A DNA stretch of 61,409 nt, taken from positions 1 to 61,409 of the forward strand of contig JASJDJ010000033.1 in the NCBI GenBank assembly GCA_030065635.1, written 5' to 3'. Each line of letters starts with the position of its first letter. The stretch's first letter is position 1. The DNA comes from Xenococcaceae cyanobacterium MO_188.B32. GTDB lineage: Bacteria > Cyanobacteriota > Cyanobacteriia > Cyanobacteriales > Xenococcaceae. Both the position numbers and the translations under genes were made by a program. This document shows, in pieces, positions 46,137 to 55,084 of this stretch. Below the pieces are notes generated by a model that worked only from the letters and a program-made list of their open reading frames with translations, was not told the DNA's origin and ran no database searches.

Positions 46137-47612
46137 CTAGTAAGCACCTTTTCTATTTAAAATCACTCCAACAGTTTGCAATAAGATTTTAAAATCTAAA
46201 GCTAAAGACCAATTTTGAATATATTCAAAATCTAATTTAAATACATTTTCTGAATCCGTATTCGAACGACCACTTACTTGCCAAAGTCCAGTAATTCCTG
46301 GTAAAACTTCATGGCGGAAATAGTATTCGGGAGTAAATTTATCGACATCTCGTATTGGCAAGGGGCGAGGACCTACCAGGCTCATTTCTCCTCGCAAAAC
46401 GTTAAATAATTGAGGGAGTTCGTCAAGGCTATATTGACGAAGATACTTGCCTATCTTAGTAATGCGAGGATCGTCTTTAATTTTAAATAACACTCCTCCA
46501 CTAATTTCATTTTTAGCCTCTAATTGCCATTGCATTTGACTGGCATTTTGCACCATAGTACGGAATTTCCATACTTTAAAGCATCTACCTTTCAACCCAA
46601 CGCGAGTTTGCTTGTAAAAAACTGGTCCAGAAGAATCTAATTTTATTAGCAAAGAGATTAGTAAAATCGGCAAACTCAAGATAACTAACAATATAAATGA
46701 GACTACGACATCAAAAACGCGCTTGCTAAAAAAATCGATTCCCACAATTGATGGAGGATTGCCGATCATGAAGGAGGGAATTCCTTCAAATTGAGAAAAT
46801 TTTAGATTATTTAGTTCAATCTGCTCGTCTAACTTAAGTATTCGCCAATAAATACCGCTATAGCGTAGTTTCCATAAAAACTTTTTCGAGGTTTTAATTT
46901 TTTCCCAAGAGCAAATTAAAATCTCGCCTATTTGTTCTCGATTGAGTCGATCGAGCGCGGCCATAATCGTTTCGTAGTCATCAAATTTTGATAAATCTAG
47001 TTGAGTAACTATTTGAAATTCCTTGCTCTTCTCCAATAGAGGTAGGCATTTTTCAATATCTTTTCTCTCTCCGATTAGAATCACCTTAATTTTCCAAGGC
47101 AAGTACTGTTGGCGTAAATAAAATAGTGTCTGAAAGATCGTAAAACGAAAAATGTTAAGCAGCACTAAAGTAATAGACCAAGCCAAAAACAGCTGAGTCA
47201 AGCAGTTTTCACCATATAATTGCCAAGCTATCGGTATTATAGCTAAGTAAGTAAGGGTAATTGCCTTTATTGAATTAATTGGGTTTCTGCTTTCTTTTCC
47301 TCGCGTGTACGCTTGGCAAGTCGATAACAAAAATATGCCAATCAATAAAATTGATGAAAATAATAAATCGATTTCAGCATCTGTCCGCTCGGAAAAAAAC
47401 AAAAAAGCTCGTAGGTAAAAAGTTTTAGCAATATACCATCCTAATGCAATCGCAACTAGATCGGATGAAATTAACAATACCAATCTAATAATATTGCGAA
47501 TGTCGAGTGCTACATTTTGAGGACAACGAAGATCGGAAGCTTTATTTTCTGCCAAGATTTTTTCTTTTTGAGTTACAGAATAAGCTGATGTATATATTTT
47601 TTCATTTTGCAT
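46137..47612 (-). CDS. Initiating sugar-phosphate transferase (polyprenyl glycosylphosphotransferase)
   Basis: A 491-residue WbaP/WcaJ-type enzyme that puts the first sugar phosphate on undecaprenyl phosphate. There are about five membrane helices in residues 30-190, a Rossmann-like middle (about 195-275), then a membrane hairpin (about 297-325). The catalytic domain has VWKFRTMV (about 349-356), YSLDELPQLFNVLRGEMSL (about 399-417), VGPRPLPIRD and GITGLWQVSGRS (about 443-454). It is the first gene of the minus-strand island transcript; the 220 bases upstream should hold its promoter. Confidence 0.95.
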   Translation of the reverse strand: MQNEKIYTSAYSVTQKEKILAENKASDLRCPQNVALDIRNIIRLVLLISSDLVAIALGWYIAKTFYLRAFLFFSERTDAEIDLLFSSILLIGIFLLSTCQAYTRGKESRNPINSIKAITLTYLAIIPIAWQLYGENCLTQLFLAWSITLVLLNIFRFTIFQTLFYLRQQYLPWKIKVILIGERKDIEKCLPLLEKSKEFQIVTQLDLSKFDDYETIMAALDRLNREQIGEILICSWEKIKTSKKFLWKLRYSGIYWRILKLDEQIELNNLKFSQFEGIPSFMIGNPPSIVGIDFFSKRVFDVVVSFILLVILSLPILLISLLIKLDSSGPVFYKQTRVGLKGRCFKVWKFRTMVQNASQMQWQLEAKNEISGGVLFKIKDDPRITKIGKYLRQYSLDELPQLFNVLRGEMSLVGPRPLPIRDVDKFTPEYYFRHEVLPGITGLWQVSGRSNTDSENVFKLDFEYIQNWSLALDFKILLQTVGVILNRKGAY

Positions 47613-47751
47613 GGTAATTTAGGTAGTGCATTAAAGAAGTGTGGGATAGGTAATCAGGTCATGCCAACTCCATGGAGCGAGCCCTAATCATACTCTTATC
47701 ACATCAGTAGTTTTCTTTCGGCTATAAACCCAAATCGATTTGAAAGATAAC

Positions 47752-47787
47752 TGTTCACTCCTCCTCCAATGTTCACTCCTCCTCCAA
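47752..47787. repeat. Tandem 18-bp repeat
   Basis: TGTTCACTCCTCCTCCAA occurs twice without spacer. It lies between the initiating transferase gene and the zinc-finger-like gene, in the region expected to hold the island promoter. It could be a regulator site or chance duplication. Confidence 0.5.
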
Positions 47788-47832
47788 AAAAAAGAGCGTA
47801 ATATCTAACTGCCAACAGGAAAGTTCCGAAGG

Positions 47833-48240
47833 TTAATTCCTTTGGCGCTCTTTTGGTTTACGACTCATGCGTTGAGTAAATTCACTTACAGAAGGATTAG
47901 TATTGTTTGGGTCTAGAGTTTTATTAGTTTGCAACCAATCTTTTTCTCTTGCTATTCTATATTCATAATTTCCTCCTTCCAAAGCCGAAATTAAAAACCA
48001 CATCATGCCATGTTCTTCACAGCAAAAAGCTTCTATCCATCTATTTCGATCTACATAAGTATTGTATTGAGCAGCTAAAAAAGCAGATTTTCTAGCGGAC
48101 AAACCTGTATTTTTCTTAATTTGAGCAGCATTTTTATAAAATACATGATACTTGCTATTGCCAATTCGCCACATTCTCAAATTACAATAAGGACAGTAAA
48201 ACTTCTTAATTTTCTTTCTTTTGCTTCTTTTATTGACCAT
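47833..48240 (-). CDS. Hypothetical zinc-ribbon-like protein
   Basis: A 135-residue very basic protein. The N-terminus is MVNKRSKRKKIKKFYCPYCN with a CxxC (Cys16, Cys19); a second possible metal site is FCCEEHGMMWF (Cys73, Cys74, His77). Between them lies a helical stretch KKNTGLSARKSAFLAAQYNT. The spacing suggests one zinc site. I do not know a named family. It stands between the island and an insertion sequence, on the minus strand, with no evident operon partner. Confidence 0.65.
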   Translation of the reverse strand: MVNKRSKRKKIKKFYCPYCNLRMWRIGNSKYHVFYKNAAQIKKNTGLSARKSAFLAAQYNTYVDRNRWIEAFCCEEHGMMWFLISALEGGNYEYRIAREKDWLQTNKTLDPNNTNPSVSEFTQRMSRKPKERQRN

Positions 48241-48317
48241 AGTTAGCTGCTAGTAAAGTCTATATATTTTTCGGGAAGAATTGACTATAAGTGTCAGCGA
48301 CACTAAATCTAGAACTA

Positions 48318-50092
48318 GGGGGTTGATCCTGTTCCAGGCGATCGCCAAATGGTTCATGCAACTTTTATGCAATTTGTTGAAGTAGAAAAAGCCAATTTTC
48401 TTTTAGATAACATAGATTGACCAAAAACCTCTTCTGACCAAGCATTAACATCATTTAGATGAATAGTTTCCATTGCTTGGAGTACTTTATCTGGAGTTAG
48501 TTTCATAGTAGATAAAACAAGTGTTAAAATCATTTCATTAATCTCCGAATTAGAAGCAGATGAAGCAAATATTTTGTATTTACCAAAAATTGATTCGATT
48601 ATATCTGATGTAGCTAAAAAAGCTTGGTTTTGGGGGATTTTTTGACCTTCAATACCTAAGTATTGAGTAACTTTTTGTTGAGCTTTTTGAATCCAAGTTG
48701 AATCGGAAAAATTATCGGTTAAGTCCAACCAGTCTGATTGAGATTTCTGATGTAGTCCTTGTGCGCGTTAATTGCTTTTTAGCTAAGGCAAAAACTTCCA
48801 GGATTTCAGCCGTAATATGAAGTTGTTTTTCATAATCAAGTAACCAACCGAGTTTTTCTAAAAATTTTCTCCGTCCTAATTCGGCTGCTTGAGAAATTAT
48901 TAGAGCTTTTTTTTGACATAGTTCTCGACCAAATTTTTCCGTGATTACTTGATAAAAAGAGGTCTGACTTGAAGCTTTTGTTCCTAGAATTTCGGCTAAT
49001 TTTATTAAAGAAGTTTGGTCAAGTTCTTCTCTTAACAGAAACAGAGTTTCTCGAGCTATAATAAATTCAGTACTAATCTTGGATTTTTTGATAAGTCTTT
49101 TTTAAGCCACAAAGCTACTTGATGAGTGAAATCATAAGTATAAATTATTCCAGGATTTTGAGAAATATATAGTTCAATTCCTTTTTTGATATCGCTACCA
49201 TGATCCGAAATAATTTGTCAAGGTTTTCCCACAGTATTAGCTAAATTCTTAATCCTAGATTCTAGGATTTCACCTTTAGTTGTTTCGACTATTTCTATGG
49301 CTAAGACATCCAGATCATGATGTTCCAAGGTTTTTCTGTTATCTTTAAGTTTTTCAGTCCATTGTTGATAGGATAAGCCTAAAATAAGTAAACATTTTTT
49401 GTGACCTTGTTCTAAAATTGTATCGATAATAAAAATCCAATCCGTTCTTTTTTCTTTTGACTTGATTAATTCAAAAATACCTAGTTTTAAAAACCATTGT
49501 CTAATGGTAGTAAAGTCGGGAGTTGGGAAACTAAAAAACTGCGCCCATAATTTGAAGTTTTTTTCGATGCCGCGCCAACTAGTAAAACTTATTATTCTTT
49601 GTTGAATTGCTAATTGAATAATAAAAACAGGATAAGTATATTGGGCTGGTTTTAAAGCTATTATTTCTCGGGATTTGGACTTTTCTACTGTTACCGAATC
49701 TGCTTTTGATTGATTTCTCGGTTGGCTATTTTTTTTTTTAGTTCTTCTATTTGTAGTTCTTTTTCTTGTAAATTAGCTTCCAGTTGTTTAGCTTTTTCTT
49801 TCCATTTTTCACGACTTAAAGAAAGATCTCTTACTTTTATATCCATTGCTCTTAGCTTTTTCTGTTTTGATAAAGCTCTTTCTTTCCATTTTTCTCTGCC
49901 ATCTTTAAACAGGTAGACTAAACGGGTTTCACTACTTTTATAACCTTTCATTAAATGCTAAAAACTAGAGCGAGTTTAAACTGTACATTTTAACACCTAA
50001 TTCTAGCAAACTTTGGTAGCAATCTCTCTCGATTTTTTTCCAGTAAAGTTGCCTGAATTTATTAGCGATCGCATGCTACAGGATCAACCCCC
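48318..50092 (-). mobile_element. Insertion sequence, 1.78 kb, with perfect 15-bp terminal inverted repeats
   Basis: GGGGGTTGATCCTGT (48318-48332) is exactly inverted at 50078-50092, and TA flanks both ends. The only gene inside is a broken transposase on the minus strand. Length and ends agree with a complete but inactivated IS. The family is not identified. Confidence 0.85.
48354..49951 (-). pseudogene. DDE-type transposase, interrupted
   Basis: It can be read across about 530 codons with three lesions. The N-terminus (49951 onward) is charged and coiled-coil-like: MKGYKSSETRLVYLFKDGRE, then SREKWKEKAKQLEANLQEKE. The core has DWIFIIDTILEQGHKK and SDHGSDIKKGIELYISQNPG, carrying likely catalytic aspartates. 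The end has SDIIESIFGKYKIF with the likely Glu. A TGA codon interrupts near 49217 (GKP-stop-QIISDHG), the frame shifts near 49090 and again near 48735. Without repair the protein is inactive. The family is unassigned. Confidence 0.7.
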
Positions 50093-50368
50093 TACCAAGG
50101 CAGTACAAAGAGTTGAGGTCAAGTGAAAGCGATCGCTATGTGAGAAAAGATGAGAGTTGAACGTGAGAAAAAAGAAATTATCCCACGTTAGGGCGATAGC
50201 GAGCGGAAACTAATTTTCCTGATGAGACTCGGTGCTCTCGGAAAATCAGTCGTTCTTAGCTGTATGATCATTGGTAAAATTCTAGTGAAGACTACTTGCA
50301 GCTAAAAACCGTACTGTAAGCGTAGTTTACAACAGCTACACTATAAATTGTCGGGAGGAACTTCTCCG

Positions 50369-53152
50369 ATGATCGTCAACTGGCAATGTAGACCTTGGCA
50401 TTTTTGGATAGCCCTTTACTTAGCACTCAGCGGTGCGACGGAAGCTGGTTCTGGCAGGAGCGTCCTCGCTCAAATTATTCCTGATGACACTCTGGGGGAA
50501 GAGAGTTCAAGGGTCATGCCTCTCAATGGGCAAGCTGACCGGATTGATGGGGGTGCGGCTCGCGGCTCTAACCTCTTCCACAGTTTTCGAGAATTCAATA
50601 TCAATGAAGGAAGAGGAGCCTATTTTAAAAATCCTACATTAATTGAGAATATTTTCAGTCGGGTAACAGGTAGTAAACCTTCCCACTTATTGGGGACGCT
50701 TGGAGTGTTGGGAAATGCCAATCTATTTTTTCTCAATCCTAATGGGATTATCTTTGGTCCCAATGCCAGCCTAGATATTAGGGGTTCGTTTTTAGCCACT
50801 ACTGCCGATCTCATTCTTTTTCCCGATGGAAGTCAGTTCAGTGCCACTAATCCGCAAGCAGCTCCTCTCTTAACTATTGATGTTCCCGTACCAATTGGCT
50901 TGCAATTTGAAGGAGAAGAGCCCGGAGAACTTGTTAATGTAGGAAATTTAGAGGTAGGGCAAGATCTAGTCCTGGAGGCAGAGAATTTAGACTTACAGGG
51001 TCAGCTCAAGGCGGGAAGGAATTTGACTCTCAAAGCTCAAGATACAGTGTGGTTAAAAGATAGTGTTCCCCAGCCGTTTACAGCAGAAGCTGGGGGAGAA
51101 TTATTGGTGCAGGGCGGGCGGGCGATCAACCTGTCTGGTCTGAATAATCCAAATAGTGAGCTAGTCACTGGTCGGGATATGGTATTTCGCTCTCCCAATC
51201 GCTCTTTAAGCAGTAATGCTGTTTACACAATGGGGGGAATTTTCAGGACTGAGCAACTAGATGGCCATGTAGTAGATTTTATCATTCCCCACGACCAGGT
51301 AATAAAAGCCAATGGTGATGTGACTCTGGAAGCTTATTCTGGAGCATCGCTATACATTTTGGCAGGGGGGAGTGTAACTTTTGGAGGCGATGTCACAATT
51401 ACTGACTCACAGCAAGCAAGCATTCCGAAAGAGTTCACTACAGTAGATGGGACAACTATTTCAGTCCGTTCTAGCAATCAACCCACTCTTGACGTACGAG
51501 CAGGGATTGATTGGCAACAACTACCAGGAGGACTACCAGGAAATACTGCTTCCAATAATCTCACACCCAAATTTGCTAATAGTACAACTCGTGCCAATAT
51601 TACAGTTAGTAAATTCGATAACCAGCAAAATAAAGGCATCAATATTAATGCTGGCTCAATTTACTTAAATAAGGTGAAAATTGACACTGGAAATGATTTT
51701 GAAATAGATGAAACTTCTGTAGACAATACAGTAGTTCAGCCAAGAAATATTCAATCAGGAAATATCAACCTCAATGCTACTGGAGATATAACTATTACTA
51801 ATAATAGTGAGATTATTGCTGGTACTTCTGGCATAGGTAAAGGGGGGGATATTACTGTCAAGGCTAGTTCGGTCAATATCACTGATGGTTCTTTCATTGA
51901 CACTGGTACATTTAGCGCAGGAAATGCAGGAAGTATAACTATCGATGTAACCAATGGCGGTGCATTCAACCTATTATCCAAGAGTGAGCTTAATACCTCT
52001 ACTGGGGATGAAGGAAAAGCGGGTGATATTACTGTCAATGCTATTGGTGGAGATATAACTATTACTAATAATAGTTCGATAGGGGCTGCTACTTTTGGCA
52101 AAGCTAAAGGGGGTGATATTGGTCTTAGTTCAGATTCTATGAATATTCATGAGTCTCTAATTACCACCTTTGCCGCCTTTGAAGGACTAAATGCAGGGAG
52201 TATAAATATCAATGTGAATAATTTGAAAATAATCGACAGCCTCATCTTCGCTACTAACGAATTAGAATTAGGGACAGCTGGAAACGTGACCGTCAATGCC
52301 ACCGAGTTTCTGCAAATTAGTGGCGGCGGGCTTCCAGGGTTTGAGATCAGAGGAGGCTTGTCGGTTCAAAGCGAGAGAGGCCCCGCCGGGAATTTAACTG
52401 TGAAAGCCGGGCAGATGATCATCTCAGATGAGTCACAAGTAAGTGTTAGCAGTCTCCAAGGACAGGCAGGTAATCTGAAAATTACTGCTAATTCCCTGTC
52501 TCTAGATAGAGGTTTAATTAGTTCTGAAACCGCAAAAAGTGAAAAAGAAGAAGGTGCGAATATCACCCTACAGATATCAGATTGGTTGACATTGAGCAAC
52601 GAAAGCCTGATTTCTGCCAGGGCTTCTGGTCAAGCTAATGGTGGCAATCTTGAAATTCTTAATGCCAACGGGTTTATCATTGTATTCCCTTCTGAAGGTC
52701 TAAATGGGAGCGACATTATTGCCAATGCTCCCCAGGGCAGGGGCGGCACAATTGAAATTAAAACCCAAGACCTGTTTGGGATTGCGGAAAGGGAGGACTT
52801 GACTCGACTCAACGATATTAATGCCAGTGGAGGTATAGCATCAGGAATTATAGAGATCGATACTTCTAGAATTGACCCAACTCGCGGATTACTTACCTTA
52901 CCAGAGGAGGCGATTACCACTGAAATTAGCCAGGGGTGCCAAACGGTTAGAGGGAAGGAAGCTGTTGAGTATTTTGATGTCGGACGGGGTGGCTCGCCTC
53001 CTACCCCCGATGAACCACTCAATGCTGATGCAGTGCTAGAAGATTGGATTGATCTTGAACCTAAGTCAGAAAATGACTCAAATTCAGGGACAACCATCCA
53101 TTTTCCTGACGCTGTCAAGACTCAGCTAGTGTCACCTTGTCCTGCTCAATAA
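50369..53152 (+). CDS. Filamentous haemagglutinin-type exoprotein (TpsA)
   Basis: I choose ATG 50369, preceded by a good ribosome site GGGAGGAA, over an in-frame TTG at 50348; the product is 927 residues. A signal peptide (HFWIALYLALSGATEAGSGR) is followed by the TPS domain, with LFHSFREFNINEGRGAYFKN (about 58-77) and ANLFFLNPNGIIFGP (about 108-122), the region recognised by a TpsB porin. A long beta-helix with NITVNA-, GDIT-type repeats runs to about 830. The C-terminal tail has SQGCQTVRGKEAVEYFDVGR (with Cys), an acidic stretch and a final SPCPAQ. It would be displayed on or shed from the cell surface through the TpsB at 57979. Confidence 0.93.
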   Translation: MIVNWQCRPWHFWIALYLALSGATEAGSGRSVLAQIIPDDTLGEESSRVMPLNGQADRIDGGAARGSNLFHSFREFNINEGRGAYFKNPTLIENIFSRVTGSKPSHLLGTLGVLGNANLFFLNPNGIIFGPNASLDIRGSFLATTADLILFPDGSQFSATNPQAAPLLTIDVPVPIGLQFEGEEPGELVNVGNLEVGQDLVLEAENLDLQGQLKAGRNLTLKAQDTVWLKDSVPQPFTAEAGGELLVQGGRAINLSGLNNPNSELVTGRDMVFRSPNRSLSSNAVYTMGGIFRTEQLDGHVVDFIIPHDQVIKANGDVTLEAYSGASLYILAGGSVTFGGDVTITDSQQASIPKEFTTVDGTTISVRSSNQPTLDVRAGIDWQQLPGGLPGNTASNNLTPKFANSTTRANITVSKFDNQQNKGININAGSIYLNKVKIDTGNDFEIDETSVDNTVVQPRNIQSGNINLNATGDITITNNSEIIAGTSGIGKGGDITVKASSVNITDGSFIDTGTFSAGNAGSITIDVTNGGAFNLLSKSELNTSTGDEGKAGDITVNAIGGDITITNNSSIGAATFGKAKGGDIGLSSDSMNIHESLITTFAAFEGLNAGSININVNNLKIIDSLIFATNELELGTAGNVTVNATEFLQISGGGLPGFEIRGGLSVQSERGPAGNLTVKAGQMIISDESQVSVSSLQGQAGNLKITANSLSLDRGLISSETAKSEKEEGANITLQISDWLTLSNESLISARASGQANGGNLEILNANGFIIVFPSEGLNGSDIIANAPQGRGGTIEIKTQDLFGIAEREDLTRLNDINASGGIASGIIEIDTSRIDPTRGLLTLPEEAITTEISQGCQTVRGKEAVEYFDVGRGGSPPTPDEPLNADAVLEDWIDLEPKSENDSNSGTTIHFPDAVKTQLVSPCPAQ

Positions 53153-53190
53153 ACGTTTTAGTAAGTTTAATTGATTTAAACGACAAGTGT

Positions 53191-54207
53191 ATGGGAACTT
53201 TACAAGAATTCTGGACTTCATTGAATTGTTCTGTTAAACGTGAAAAAGTCAAAACATTATTAGAAGTAGTCAAAACATTCGGACTTGTTTTCACAGGCGT
53301 TGGACTTATCCTGACATATTGCGATGCTCAAGAAGATCGAAGACTGACACAAGAAAGATTGGTTACAGATCGTTTTTCTAAAGCTATTGAACAACTTGGA
53401 GAAGAACAAAGCGAAACTGTTCATATAGGTGGAATTTTCTCTCTAAAACGCATTGCTGAGGAATATCCTAAAGACTACTGGTGGACAATTATAGAAATTC
53501 TTGCTTTCTATGTAAGACACAATTCCCCTTCACCAGAAAAAGAACAAGAAGCCAAATCAATAGATATTAATGTTCAAACAGCTCTCACTGTTATTGGAAG
53601 GCGCGATGTCTCTCTAGAAAACATAAAAAAGCTTGAAGAAGGGAAAAGTATTAATTTAACTAATACTAACCTTACAGGAGCTAATCTTACAGGAGCTAAT
53701 CTTACAGAAGCTAACCTTGCAGGTGCTAATCTTACAGGAGCTAATCTTACAGAAGCTAACCTTGCAGGAGCTAATCTTACCGAAGCTAACCTTGCAGGTG
53801 CTGTTCTCCCAGAAGCTAATCTTACAGGTGCTAACCTCGCAGAAGCTGTTCTCCCAGGTGCTAAGCTTATAAAAGCTAATCTTACAGGTGCTAATCTTAC
53901 AGAAGCTGTTCTCCCAGGTGCTAATCTTTTAAAAACTAACCTTACAGGTGCTGATCTTACAGGTGCTAACTTCTCTACTACAGATTCCCATAAAGCTAAT
54001 TTCGCTGGAGCAGATCTTAAAGATGCTGTCCTTTTCTACACAAATCTCAAGCAAACTAAAAACTTACTTATAATTCAAGTAAAATCGGCTAAAAATTGGG
54101 ATAGGGCAATATACGATGATGAGCTTCGAGAACAAGTAAACGAATTACGAGAAAAACAAAAACATAGATCCCCATCTGGAAGCCAATCTAATAATTGCCA
54201 AAACTAA
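53191..54207 (+). CDS. Pentapeptide-repeat protein with N-terminal membrane segment
   Basis: I start at Met (53191) because the longer ORF start (53137) overlaps the TpsA end; the product is 338 residues. Residues about 20-40 (VVKTFGLVFTGVGLILTYCD) form one membrane helix. Next comes the block TDRFSKAIEQLGEEQSE then IGGIFSLKRIAEEYPKDYWW, common in cyanobacterial pentapeptide proteins. The A(N/D)LxxA repeats run from about 53660 to 54040, about 25 copies, giving a right-handed quadrilateral beta-helix. The molecular role is unknown. It lies between TpsA and the DUF928 gene on the same strand. Confidence 0.9.
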   Translation: MGTLQEFWTSLNCSVKREKVKTLLEVVKTFGLVFTGVGLILTYCDAQEDRRLTQERLVTDRFSKAIEQLGEEQSETVHIGGIFSLKRIAEEYPKDYWWTIIEILAFYVRHNSPSPEKEQEAKSIDINVQTALTVIGRRDVSLENIKKLEEGKSINLTNTNLTGANLTGANLTEANLAGANLTGANLTEANLAGANLTEANLAGAVLPEANLTGANLAEAVLPGAKLIKANLTGANLTEAVLPGANLLKTNLTGADLTGANFSTTDSHKANFAGADLKDAVLFYTNLKQTKNLLIIQVKSAKNWDRAIYDDELREQVNELREKQKHRSPSGSQSNNCQN

Positions 54208-54243
54208 TTAAACGCTAAATTAAAGCCCCAAAGAGTTTCTATC

Positions 54244-55083
54244 ATGAAAATCAAACAAGTTTTATTAATCGTGTTCCTGCTACTTGGCGGTGGTATTCTA
54301 TTTTCACCAATGTCAGCTTTTTTGATAAAGAAATCACTTATAGATAACTATGCAATAGCACAGGATACTGATGTTACTAATATTTTATCTGAAAGTTCTG
54401 TAGATGAAGATATAGCACCTTTTTTTAGATCAATTACAAGAGAAGAAGATCAACAATATAGAGGTAGAGTAATAGGAGTCCCAACATTTGCAGAATGCCC
54501 AGCCACAAACCTTCCTCCTCTGACTGCCTTTGTTCCTAGCAATGGAAAGATATCTTATAGGGCAAAGGCTGCCAAATCAAATCCGGAAATTTGGATTTAT
54601 ATTCCTGAACCATCTGATCCTACGTTAAAGACCCAATTTTCTAATTTATCTACTCAATTTGAATTAACATCAGATACTTTAAAACTTGATTTACATCCTC
54701 TAAAAGAAAGAATTACTTCTCCTCCAGGTATTATTCCTATTAAAATTCCTATAACGCTTAACTATAATGAAACTGAAAATTGGAGTTTCACAATTATTTG
54801 TGACGATAATGATAGAAGTGCAAATATTTTAGTTGATGGTCATATTGAACGGAAGAATGTACCTTCGCCACCTAATGGAAGCACACCAGAAGATAAAGTT
54901 CGCTATTTTGGTGACAAAGGTTTGTGGCACGATGCTTTAACTACACTTATAGAGGATTTATGCCCTCAGAATCCGCAAAGGGCTAAGTTACTAATTATTA
55001 GACAATTAAGTACACAAGAAATTGGGTTGGAAGAATATGCTCAAGAATATGCCCAAGCTTTTATCGACTACTGTCATCCCTAA
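54244..55083 (+). CDS. DUF928 domain-containing exported protein
   Basis: A 279-residue protein with an N-terminal leader (KQVLLIVFLLLGGGILFSPM). The DUF928 pattern follows: CPATNLPPLTAFVPSNGK (about 83-100), NPEIWIYIPEP (about 112-122) and LTLNYNETENWSFTIICDD-like strands (about 170-188). The C-terminus (about 200-279, WHDALTTLIEDLCPQNPQRA) is helical. DUF928 genes very often neighbour CHAT/TPR and TPS genes in cyanobacteria (family knowledge), and it does so here. The function is unknown; the envelope location is inferred. It ends one base before the convergent CHAT gene. Confidence 0.88.
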   Translation: MKIKQVLLIVFLLLGGGILFSPMSAFLIKKSLIDNYAIAQDTDVTNILSESSVDEDIAPFFRSITREEDQQYRGRVIGVPTFAECPATNLPPLTAFVPSNGKISYRAKAAKSNPEIWIYIPEPSDPTLKTQFSNLSTQFELTSDTLKLDLHPLKERITSPPGIIPIKIPITLNYNETENWSFTIICDDNDRSANILVDGHIERKNVPSPPNGSTPEDKVRYFGDKGLWHDALTTLIEDLCPQNPQRAKLLIIRQLSTQEIGLEEYAQEYAQAFIDYCHP

Positions 55084-55084
55084 T

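Noticed and set aside
51751-53118. Several minus-strand ORFs inside the first TpsA gene
   Set aside because: The repetitive beta-helix codons give open antisense frames. Their translations are low-complexity and match nothing.
53660-54040. Short tandem DNA repeat array (GCTAATCTTACAGGA-like), considered as CRISPR or minisatellite
   Set aside because: The 15-base period is explained by pentapeptide codons in the reading frame. There are no unique spacers.
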